The notes under the pieces: model-generated | Seen by the model: the letters and a program-made list of their open reading frames with translations, nothing else | The model's database searches: none | What the model was told of the DNA's origin: nothing | Assembly: GCF_000516985.1 (NCBI RefSeq) | Contig: NW_006917091.1 | Span: forward strand, 3,617,022 to 3,681,021 | From: Pestalotiopsis fici W106-1 | Lineage: Eukaryota > Ascomycota > Sordariomycetes > Amphisphaeriales > Sporocadaceae | DNA: 64,000 nucleotides | Direction: 5' to 3' | Shown: in pieces, positions 22,568 through 31,574 of the stretch | Position numbering within the stretch: position 1 is the first letter of the stretch | Layout of the letters: the number at the start of each line of letters is the position of its first letter | Translations under genes and position numbers: made by a program

Positions 22568-22688
22568 GAGATGTCCTACTCGGACCTCCTTTGAGATGTC
22601 CTACTTGGACCTCCTTGGAAATGTCCTTCTGGGACTTCCTCCTGAGATGTCCCAGCGGGACCTCCTGAGATGTTCCACTGGAACCTCC
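22538..22688 (+). repeat. Hairpin array in the leader of the Ste20/GCK kinase
   Basis: A hairpin of 8 bp (CAAAACAG with CTGTTTTG, 9-nt loop, 22538-22562) is followed by five tandem units, whose ATGs start at 22571, 22596, 22621, 22647 and 22670. Each unit has the form GAG-AT-(13-nt hairpin)-CTC, where the 13-mer is GTCC-N5-GGAC in units 1-3. Unit 4 has GTCCC-AGC-GGGAC and unit 5 GTTCC-ACT-GGAAC. In unit 3 the outer pair changes to GAA with TTC. Two positions therefore vary in a compensatory way while pairing and length are kept. Spacings of 25, 25, 26 and 23 are not multiples of three, arguing against a peptide repeat. The unit-5 ATG opens a frame (22670-22894) that overlaps the kinase start at 22860. 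Confidence 0.75.
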
Positions 22689-22859
22689 CTTTCCCCCTCC
22701 ATCGTGCCGGCCCTGCGTGTTTGTTCCCCCTCTTGAAATTATTGTTTCATTTCGTTGGTTTCTTTTGCTTGCTTTGCTTTCTTCTCTTTTTCCTTTTCTC
22801 TCCTTTTTCTTGGACTTCGCTTACCATCACGACAGTAGCAACGCAGATAAGCCGTCACG

Positions 22860-25310
22860 ATGGCGGGGCTTGCGGTCCCTTGGTCCCAGACTAAGGGGAA
22901 AGCTGAAGAAGATGCGAGAAAGATGCAGCTGGCGGTGCAAGAAGAGTGCACCAAATCGGGGAAGCCAGCCCCCGACTACGAGCTCCGAGAACTGATCGGA
23001 AAGGGCTCCTTTGGTCGCGTCTACAAGGCCACTGGAGCCAAAGACGGCAAGGTGGTTGCCGTCAAGATCATCGATGTAGACGAGAGCGACACAATGAACC
23101 CGAAACTTGCCGACACGTATTCCGAGTTCATGAAAGAAGTCACCGCCCTCCAAGTTCTTCGTGAGGGCGGCGCAAAAAACATCAACCATGTGCTAGAGGC
23201 ACTACCTGTCGGCCGTTCCATGTGGATGGTGACAGAATACTGCGCAGGAGGGAGTGTCGCAACTCTCATGAAGCCGACAGCACCGGGCGGCCTGCAGGAG
23301 AAATGGATCATTCCCATCCTGCGAGAGGTTGCTATTGCTATTTTTTGGGTACACAGACAAGGCATCATTCACCGAGACATCAAATGCGCAAACGTCTTGG
23401 TGACAGAGGAAGGTGGTGTACAGCTGTGTGATTTTGGCGTGGCCGGAATGATGGAGAGCAAGTTCGACAAGCGATCGACATTTATTGGCACTCCTCACTG
23501 GATGGCGCCAGAGCTCTTTGACATGAACGCTTCATATGGAACAGAAGTTGATATTTGGGCATTTGGATCAATGGTTTATGAGATTGCTTCTGGTCTACCG
23601 CCAAACGCCGTGGCTCAAGTCGGACTATCACAGCTTGGAGGTTTCCTGAGAGAACATTTGCCCCGTTTGGAAGGACCGCAATACTCCGACGACCTCAAGA
23701 GCTTGGTTGCTTTCTGCTTGGTCGAATCACCGAAACACCGACCAACAATTGTGCAAGTCAAGAACCACCCCTACATCAAAGGAACCGAAGACAGATATCC
23801 CTCCAGCAGTTTGGCATCACTTGTACGGGCATACAAGCTGTGGGAAGACCGTGGCGGTAGTCGAAAGTCTTTATTCAACCCTCTGATTGGAGCACAGGGA
23901 CCGTCTGATGTCGATCTTGCTTCAACATCTCTGGCTGACGAGTGGAACTTCAGTACCACACTTGCATTCGACGAACGAATCCATGAGAACCCTGACGGAG
24001 TTACTGATTTTGAGGCTGTTCGAGATGTGTATGGATCACAGGTGGACTTTCCAGGCGGCGGTTTCAACGAGGAAACCCAGAAAGCCAAGCCGAAGGGCAG
24101 AAGAAGGCCACCTCCTCAAGCACTATCAGCAATGAGGGCCCCTCTAGAAAAGGTCTTTGATCCAAACACCATCTCCAACTACAATGAGAACTCACAGGCG
24201 TATTATGGACACATGCCTATGCCGCCTCCCCCACCGCCTCCTCCCGCTTCTGACTTACCGCTGAGAAACGACAATATGCATTCGACTCTGAGAGAGTCCC
24301 TGATTGATCTGGATGCTTCCCTCGACGGTGGCGACTTGTCACAATTCGCATCAATGGACACAATCAGAGCTGGTCCGGGCCATAGTTCCAATCTAGGTCC
24401 TGGTCCTGGTCCAGGCCCCAGAGCGTCGATGGATAATAACTGGTCGTTCTCAGGAGCTACCGACCCTTCTTACAACCGCGCGCCATTTTCTGATCCTGCA
24501 GAACTGAACAATGGAAGGCCTGGACCCGACTGGCAATGGCCGACTGTAATACCACCAGCTTCCGCGAGTGCAGAGATCACGAATTTCACCTTTGACGGCG
24601 AGGATACGACGAGGCCACCTCTCATTCACCAACAGACAGAACCAGCGGGTCTTCCATCACAGGGATACGATTTACAAGTGCCAAGATCCACCAACGATCG
24701 CATGTCTGTTTCCTCGCTCATCGATCTAGACGAGGGTCTTGTGGATTCAGGCATGCCAGAATACACGCGACCGTCCACAGCAAACTCAGACGTACCTTCG
24801 ATGACCGGTTCAGAGATGGGAGGCGGCGCCAATCCATTTGAGCTTGAACGCCATCCTTCAATCTATGCTCCAGCCTCGTTTACTCAGCGCGAACCGTCCA
24901 TTTACGTTTCCGATGCCTCGCAATTTGCATCCTTAACCGACGCAAGCGAACCCGACCCGTCCACTATGCAGAACACTATCCGTCACCAGCCGTCTGTCTC
25001 GGACGCGTCACAATCTTATGTCGATTCGGATAACAGCGACTACACCACCTCGAATCACCGGATCAACAGGCGTGCGAACGGCTCCGGCGCAAACAATGGC
25101 TTGTATCCAGTCGCACCACCTGCTGCCAACATCATGGAGGGCACCGCCAGCACGCACGACGTTGCAGAAGAGATGCGCCGACTTGTTGCCTCCCTGTCTG
25201 ACCATCTTACTATCATTGGCCAACAGGTTGGTGACCTGGAACCCCGACGTTCCAGTCGTGTCTCTGCAGGGCGCATAAGTGAAGAGGACATTGGAAATCC
25301 AGCTGATTAA
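22860..25310 (+). CDS. Ste20-family (GCK) protein kinase, Nak1/Kic1/POD6-like
   Basis: Single exon, 816 residues. The kinase domain spans about residues 40-310: G-loop GKGSFGRV (47-54), Lys69 in VAVK, HRDIKCAN with Asp173, DFG 191-193, and the Ste20/GCK signature GTPHWMAPE (210-218). The N-terminal position of the kinase and absence of CRIB and PH domains place it in the germinal-centre group. The long C-terminal half is low complexity. It has a run of eight prolines near residue 460, repeated SLIDLDEGL/SLIDLDASL-type motifs, Ser/Thr-rich stretches, and a final amphipathic segment (AEEMRRLVASLSDHL). Length and layout fit the fungal Nak1/Kic1/POD6 kinases that act above the NDR kinase COT1/Orb6 in polar growth. 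A SID1 or MST1-type GCK cannot be excluded. The leader carries the hairpin array and several upstream ATGs, suggesting translational control. Confidence 0.88.
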   Translation: MAGLAVPWSQTKGKAEEDARKMQLAVQEECTKSGKPAPDYELRELIGKGSFGRVYKATGAKDGKVVAVKIIDVDESDTMNPKLADTYSEFMKEVTALQVLREGGAKNINHVLEALPVGRSMWMVTEYCAGGSVATLMKPTAPGGLQEKWIIPILREVAIAIFWVHRQGIIHRDIKCANVLVTEEGGVQLCDFGVAGMMESKFDKRSTFIGTPHWMAPELFDMNASYGTEVDIWAFGSMVYEIASGLPPNAVAQVGLSQLGGFLREHLPRLEGPQYSDDLKSLVAFCLVESPKHRPTIVQVKNHPYIKGTEDRYPSSSLASLVRAYKLWEDRGGSRKSLFNPLIGAQGPSDVDLASTSLADEWNFSTTLAFDERIHENPDGVTDFEAVRDVYGSQVDFPGGGFNEETQKAKPKGRRRPPPQALSAMRAPLEKVFDPNTISNYNENSQAYYGHMPMPPPPPPPPASDLPLRNDNMHSTLRESLIDLDASLDGGDLSQFASMDTIRAGPGHSSNLGPGPGPGPRASMDNNWSFSGATDPSYNRAPFSDPAELNNGRPGPDWQWPTVIPPASASAEITNFTFDGEDTTRPPLIHQQTEPAGLPSQGYDLQVPRSTNDRMSVSSLIDLDEGLVDSGMPEYTRPSTANSDVPSMTGSEMGGGANPFELERHPSIYAPASFTQREPSIYVSDASQFASLTDASEPDPSTMQNTIRHQPSVSDASQSYVDSDNSDYTTSNHRINRRANGSGANNGLYPVAPPAANIMEGTASTHDVAEEMRRLVASLSDHLTIIGQQVGDLEPRRSSRVSAGRISEEDIGNPAD

Positions 25311-25563
25311 GGATAAGATTGTTTTTGTACTACGAACAAGCGTGGAAGAAACGATGGGAATATACCAGTGTGCAAGGAATTTGTCAGAGTAATGTTTTGA
25401 AGAGCAGTTGTATTGAGCATGCTATGGGAAGGCACAAGATGCCATGATGGGACATGAAGTATTTGTACTAGGTTTGCCGTAACAGGGCACGAAATCATAT
25501 GATCATGAAACACCAACTGAATATCTTGATTTTCTACGTGAATGTCTATGTGAAGTGATTTAT

Positions 25564-28500
25564 TCAAGCCATTCCTATCATATCCCCCATCAACAGGGCC
25601 CTGTACTTTTCTACTGCCTCTCGGAGTCTGATCAGTATTCCCGCAGCCATCATCTTGACCTGGTTTTCCTCGCCGTCGCCACCTTGATCGCCGCCGCGGG
25701 TGCGGTCAAAGACACCGCTAACCCACTCGACGGTCTCGACAACTTCGCGGCCGTGCTGCTGGCACAGACCGCGCATATCGCCCTCATTGACATCGAGCAG
25801 GGCCATGAGGCCAAAGAGCACCGCGTGAGTGACGCCAGCCTCGCCGACACACTGCGCCCGGACGCCGAGCAGCAGGTCCCAGTACTCCGAGGTCATCTGG
25901 GGCAGAGCCAGCGTCGAGGGACCCGCGGCGTGGAGGAGCAGGGCCAGGGTCTTGAGGTAGACGGACAGCAAGTAGGGCTGAAAGAGGACGCCGCGCAGAG
26001 AGGCCGAGGGCGAGTGCAGGGCTGCGAGGAACCGCGACGTCAGCGGGAAGAAGAACGACGTTGCAATGACTTGGGCTGTCGTGTTGGGGATGCTGCGGAT
26101 CCCGGGCTTCTTGCTGATCGCCTTGGATTTCACCTTGGTGGGGTCTTGAAGCCGCGAGGTAAAGGTTGACAGTTTGAGCGCATCGGGCCCGGTGGCGGCG
26201 TCGGCGGCTTCGGCGGCTAGAGGGGCGAGGAAAGTCTGGGAGAGAGACTGCGAAATACTGTCGAGAGCGTTGGGCGGGAGCGCCTTTAGATTCGAGGGTG
26301 AGGAGCTGTATCGATCGGATGGCGGTGCCAGGACGTAGTGCTTTTCCATCTTGGCTGGTAGCTGCTTGGAGGGGAATGAAGCGGCGGACGCATAATCTGA
26401 TGCCTCATAGCCAGCTATCTCACGACCGCTCAAACCCAAAACGATAAGAATGGAAGCGCGCTGGGAAAGGGAGTAATCGCCGTCGAAAAATGTCTTGGCG
26501 AACCAGCGGCCCATGATTTGTGGTTGCGCCACAACGATGGCAATCATGCCCTGCAGGCGCAGATTGTCAAAGTCGTCGAGTTCAAACTTGTTAGAGATAC
26601 CAATCAGAAGAGATGCTAGCTCCTCCGCGTGTGAGCTGACTTCTGTGCCGTAGCTTGCTTTGCGGCGAATGAGGACTGGCGCCGTGGCAAGGGCCAGTTT
26701 CTGGCGGTCATAGCTCTCTCCATCACGAAGATAGAGGATGAGATCCCTTATGTAGACAGGTGCCTTGGGCTTGTCCCGATTGATCAGGGTTGGGTCTTCA
26801 TCCGAGTCCTCCGCGTCTGAGCCTGGCTTTGCATAAGGTACTAGATCCTCATCGTCTTCATCCTCATCCTCAATCTCTTCAATGATGAAGCCTGTTTTTG
26901 GTGCTGATGGTATAGAACGGGCTTTGGGTTTTGATGCCGCCCTTTTCGTGCTGGTGGAAGGTTTTTCGGGACTTGTCTGGGTTTGGAGAGGGCTGACTGG
27001 TCCAATTTCGTCAGCGATATTGATTAATGACTTGTACCACGTCGCTTCCTCTGTGTGCGTCTCATCCGAGTGAAAATCAAGCTTCTTGTCACTTCCGTCT
27101 ACAAGTCCAGACAGAGCTTCCCCAACAATCATGCCCAGGAACTTTGCCCTGTGCTGGGATGCGTCGATTCGTCTTGAGATGGCATTAAGATAGCTACCAC
27201 TTCGAAGCAATATAGTCAGCTTGATTGGCGATATTCGATGAACGTAGCCGGCGCTTAGTAGCAGTACTTGGGCGTGAGCTTGATAGATATCAGCAAGATG
27301 TAGTGCCAGACAATGAATCGAATATCTCACCTTCTTGCTGTAATATCGGAGAGTGCTTGATGTATAATTGATCTCCAAACTGATTCAAACTTCGTTCCAG
27401 TACCGTGGTAATGGCCTCTTTATCATTGGCCAATGCCGCTACGGCAGCTCTTCTGATGCCACAATCGTCGCCCAGTCCAGCTCCGCTTGCATCAGTGAGC
27501 CAGGCGATCAAATAACCCTTTCTAACTTGACTCGTCCCGATCACTGATTTCAGAACACCTGCCGCAGCCCATATCATCGGATAGTCTTCTGTAGACTTGT
27601 CGGATGAGGTGGGTAAGCGGGAGGCCAGAAGTTTGAGGATTGTTGTCAAGAATCGGCGTTGATCTAGTTGAGGCATGCAATCTAGTAGTCGTGGAAACGT
27701 TGATAGAGCTTGATTCCGAATGAGAAGCGTCTCGTATAAGTCTTGTACAAGCATGTCTGGATTCTTGTTAGTCATTTTTACATCTGAAGAGAGTATTAAG
27801 CTCACCAGCATGTCCAAGTTTCAACGACTTAGACAAAAGCTCCGCGCAGAGCTTAATGGAATCATCTGTTTGTTCACTCTGTATCCAAGTCTTTAGATTG
27901 GCTCCTAGCCATTGGACGTATGCTTTGCTATCAGCAGTCCAGAATGACTGTTTGGAAGCTTCTGCTTCGCGAAGTAGTACTTCGGCTTCTGCAGATAATG
28001 ATACGATTCTTCCTCCAGCCATTAGAAATATGAATTCTTGTCTAATCGCTCGAGCCCTGCCCGAGTTCTTCATGGAAGGGGAAAGATTCTGCCAAACTGT
28101 TTGCAATCGATCCTTTGGCTCGAGTAAGTGACTTGCAAGATCCATAAGCGAGCATAGAATCACGATAGCGTTTGATTGTTTGACACCTCTAGGGTCGTTC
28201 TTTGCTTGCTGAGTCAGAGCTTTGATGAAGGTAATGGCGGCGTTGATGCCGGTGACACTGAGTAAACAGTCGAGCATCAATCTCAAATCTGGGTTCTTGT
28301 GTTCCTTGCCGGTGCTCTCTTTGATCACTTCCCAGTAATTTGGCACTATCTCGGTTACAAGTATGTGGATGATCTGGGCTGCCTCGGGACTTGGCTGATG
28401 GATATCGAATGGATGATTCCCTTGCGAGCCCTGCCGCAAATATCCGAGCACGGAGATGAGCTCATCGTAGCTGGGTTGGTGTTTTAGTGTTTCGAGCGCC

Positions 28501-28625
28501 TCTTCTGGAGATGCACCCTTGAAATCTGATTTTGAGGCCCTGGTGACCTTGGCAGGTTCTGATATTGTCAGAAGATCCTCCGTCTGGCGTTTAACTTGGC
28601 CAACAGGAGTTAAGAGTTCTTCCAT
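25564..28625 (-). CDS. TEL2: Telomere length regulation protein TEL2 (TTT complex)
   Basis: Three exons (28625-27806, 27756-27331, 27278-25564; introns 49 and 52 nt) encode 986 residues of largely alpha-solenoid type. TEL2 with TTI1 and TTI2 stabilises newly made PI3K-like kinases (Tel1, Mec1, TOR) with Hsp90. The conserved C-terminal Tel2 region begins at APVYIRDLILYLRDGE and continues to the ALATAPVLIRRK segment. It is preceded by an acidic, Ser-containing linker (EEIEDEDEDDEDL, SDAEDSDEDP), the place where other TEL2 proteins are CK2-phosphorylated and bound by the R2TP adaptor; this second point is family knowledge. The acceptor of intron 1 is AATCCAG directly after a CTAAC branch site. 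The start is the first in-frame ATG. It is divergent from UBA3 (386 bp). Confidence 0.88.
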
Positions 28626-29011
28626 AGTGATTGATGAGGAAGAGCAACCATGTGTCTGGTTTTTTGTCTGTGTAGAAGCTGAAAGAATGCTCAAAAATTT
28701 TTATCATTCGTATTGCTTGTGGTTGGCATATAAACAAGCCCCGGTCTCTTTTGTTTCGTTCAGAGACTACTCATGCTCGACGATGGCAGTGCAAGACTGA
28801 ACGCAAGCAGGACGACGAACAATAGTTCCCGGTCGACTGGGCAGTATGGCCCTAAAAACCTGCCCAGCTACCCCGGTGAAGTTGTGCTAATTTGCGAGGG
28901 GCTCTAGATTTTCAAGCTTCTGTCGGATTTTGTCGTGGTAACATTGCCTTCTTGAACTCGAAACTTCACAATCATAATGCATTGATGGGAGACAACCACA
29001 TGCTCAAGACC
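28626..29011. promoter_or_regulatory. Divergent promoter region TEL2 / UBA3
   Basis: 386-bp region between head-to-head starts. No clear TATA box or repeated motif was found. Confidence 0.5.
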
Positions 29012-30658
29012 ATGGATGAAGGTGAGTTTATGCGCCTAACAGGTAGATACCTAACTCGATGGCTACCTAGATTACCTACATTATTAGCGCCCTGCCCTCC
29101 CGCACTTTAGCGTGTGCCTTATCACCGATAAGCCCCAGCTTCTGACGTTATCCCAGGCAGCTCCAGCAGCTACAGTGGTGCCGGCGCCTCTGGCTCTACA
29201 GGCAGTAGCTGCAGCACCACCACATCCCACCTCCCGCCTGCAAACACCACTACAGCATCCTCCTCATCTTTGGAGCGCAGTTTCGCCGCCATGTCCGTCG
29301 ATACGGGTAGCAAGGCCCGCGAGGCTGCCCGATGGAAGTACCTGAACCACATTCGCAAGACAAAAGGTCCCTTCAACCAAGATGACGAGATTCCCGAGGA
29401 CATGCCGGATCCTCTCGAGACCTACAAGATCCTGGTGATTGGCGCTGGTGGACTGGGCTGTGAGATGCTCAAGAACCTAGCCATGTCTGGTTTCAAGAAC
29501 ATCCATGTCATTGATATGGGTAAGTAGTGTGCTCTTCCATTATGGTATTTTAAGGTTTATCTGGAAAACTTACACATTGGCTGTTCGCTAGACACTATCG
29601 ACATTTCCAATCTCAACCGTCAGTTCCTCTTCCGAAAGAGCGATGTCGGCAAGTTCAAGGCTTCTGTCGCTGCCGAGTTTGTCATGAAGCGCGTAAAGGG
29701 CGTCAATATCACACCACACAATTGCAAGATCCAGGACTTTGACGAATCCTTCTATTCCCAATTTCAGATTGTCATTTGCGGACTGGACAGCATTGAAGCA
29801 AGACGATGGATCAATGCTACCTTGGTGGGAATGGTCGATGACGACGATCCCGAGTCAATCAAGCCCCTGATCGATGGTGGTACTGAGGGTTTCAAGGGAC
29901 AGACTCGTGTGGTTTTGCCTACGGTTGGACCTTGCATTGAGTGCCAGCTGGACCTCTATGCACCTAGAGCAGCTGTCCCTCTTTGCACACTTGCCACTAT
30001 CCCGCGACAGCCCGAGCACTGTATCGAGTGGGCACACATCATTGCTTGGGAGCAGGAGAAGCCTTTCCCGTCCTTGGACAAGGACGATCCTGAGCACATC
30101 ACCTGGCTGTACGACAAGGCATTGGCACGAGCCAAGGAATTCAACATTCCGGGAGTTACCTACTCTCTTACTCAGGGCACTGTCAAGAACATCATTCCCG
30201 CCATTGCCTCGACCAACGCCATCATTGCTGGTTCTTGTTGTCTCGAGGCCTTGAAGCTCGCAACCAATACGGCACCCCCCTTGGGTTTCGAGCAAAACTT
30301 CATGTCCTACGATGGAACCGAGGGCATCTATACCAATACCTTCCAGTACGAGAAGAAGGAGGACTGTCCCGTTTGTGGAAATCTCGCCAAGCCTCTCAAA
30401 GTCGACCCCAAGTGGAAGTTGCAAGAGCTACTCGACTCACTGGCAACAAATGCAGCAGCACAGTTGAAGAAGCCTTCTATCAGAGCCGAAGAGAAGTCTC
30501 TTTACATGCAATTTCCGCCCCAGCTGGAGGAGCTAACACGGCCCAACCTGGAAAAGAGTCTTGCAGAGGATCTAGGCCTGGTACATGGATCTGAGATTGC
30601 AATCACTGACACAGCATTCCCGAATCTGGTGTTCAGATTCATTCTCCAATTTTCCTGA
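29012..30658 (+). CDS. UBA3: NEDD8-activating enzyme E1 catalytic subunit UBA3
   Basis: Adenylates NEDD8/Rub1 and passes it to UBC12 for cullin neddylation, as heterodimer with ULA1. The proposed exons are 29012-29021, 29157-29519 and 29592-30658 (479 residues). The nucleotide-binding motif is GAGGLGCE (99-106). [15 protein letters not shown] follows. The catalytic cysteine is Cys256 in [11 protein letters not shown] zinc site is formed by CIEC (239-242) and CPVC. The first exon of only 10 nt is inferred: its donor (GTGAGT) and a TCCCAG acceptor with a CTGAC branch site are in phase and add a Ser/Thr-rich extension (residues 4-48). A simpler model starts at ATG 29291 and gives 431 residues, closer to the usual family N-terminus. 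The gene identity is certain; the start is not. Confidence 0.93.
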
Positions 30659-30980
30659 GTATTGGAAAACTTTTGCACAAATCTTTTGAGATACCAAAAT
30701 AGACGCATCATGACCTTGTACGCGCTTCCTTGTCAACGTGATATTCTGTTCCATTAACATGCTTTGCATGAGCACATGCTGTCAAGCCCAGCTTGCCTCG
30801 ATCTTGAAGAGACTTTCATGACTACATGTCTCGTTGTATAAAGCTCTATTTCTATAGAGCTGATCGATTTCTGTCAGGGGATTTTCTTCAAAATATGAGT
30901 CCTCTGATCAAATGTCGGGCCAAAAATGTGTTCTCGTTGTCCTGTCTAAATCCTGTATCATCGTGACTCGTGTCTGCCAG
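30659..30980. other. Convergent intergenic region
   Basis: Short region with the 3' ends of UBA3 and the unknown gene at 30981-31574. A local inverted repeat is seen at about 30840-30860 (AGCTCTATTTCTATAGAGCT), which could form an A/T-capped hairpin near the UBA3 3' end. Confidence 0.45.
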
Positions 30981-31574
30981 CTATAATCCGTCTACTCCTG
31001 GGGCCTGAACACCTGCGTAGTCGTACTGTAATGAGCCGCCATAGGTCAAAGCTTGATAACCCCCGGCCATTTGGTGATTACTCATTCCAGTATTAAGAAA
31101 TCCACTGGCATCTCTGCCGGTAGATTGCGTATTGGATGATTTAACTTCCACGGCGCCGCTAGAGGCCGCTCGTGGTGGTTGCGACTGATGCAGCGAAGAC
31201 CTCGCCACGCCCGCTGAACTGCCACCTTCGCCAAAGTACAGATAATCCTGCGGTTTAGGCTCGACTGACCTAGCCCTTCTCACGGTGTGGTTGTGTCGCA
31301 ATTTAGTAGTATGGCCGGGTTTCCGCTTTCCAGTGGGCTTCCTTGGCAGCGGTCCTGTTCGTTCTGCGGCCGACGGTAGTTTGGCGTCCAAAGACACCTC
31401 TAGAATATCAGAGAACCGGCGGTCCGCCGACTCGTCTCCAGAGTCCTCCTCCAAGGTCTGGTTGGGGCTGTTGATGGGCGCCCGCGCGTCAGCATCGCCA
31501 TCTACGATGGGGGCGTTTCCTCGTGACCGGTCGCGAACCGTCGAGAGTCTCTTGAGTGTCTGTCGCAAACCCAT
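30981..31574 (-). CDS. Uncharacterised Ser/Arg-rich protein, possible N-myristoylation
   Basis: Single-exon frame of 197 residues; I do not recognise a family. It opens MGLRQTLKRLSTV, with Gly2 and Thr6 placed as in N-myristoylation signals and followed by basic residues, which could give membrane attachment. A central basic stretch (PRKPTGKRKPGHTTKLRHNHTVRRARS) of high charge follows, then EPKPQDYLYFGEGG, and the C-terminal third is Gly/Gln/Tyr-rich and probably disordered. The start at 31574 lies in a good context (cgccATGgg) and codon use looks coding. No membrane segment or catalytic motif is visible. It could be a regulatory or adaptor protein, but no function is claimed. Confidence 0.6.
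   Translation of the reverse strand: MGLRQTLKRLSTVRDRSRGNAPIVDGDADARAPINSPNQTLEEDSGDESADRRFSDILEVSLDAKLPSAAERTGPLPRKPTGKRKPGHTTKLRHNHTVRRARSVEPKPQDYLYFGEGGSSAGVARSSLHQSQPPRAASSGAVEVKSSNTQSTGRDASGFLNTGMSNHQMAGGYQALTYGGSLQYDYAGVQAPGVDGL

Noticed and set aside
21733..22668. 311-codon frame as a separate gene
   Set aside because: Low complexity, no recognisable domain, first ATGs in poor context, and it runs through the hairpin array. Kept only as an observation about the leader.
25555..26169. 204-codon plus-strand frame
   Set aside because: It lies entirely antisense to the conserved C-terminus of TEL2; composition (Gly/Arg/Glu-rich) is that of a shadow frame.
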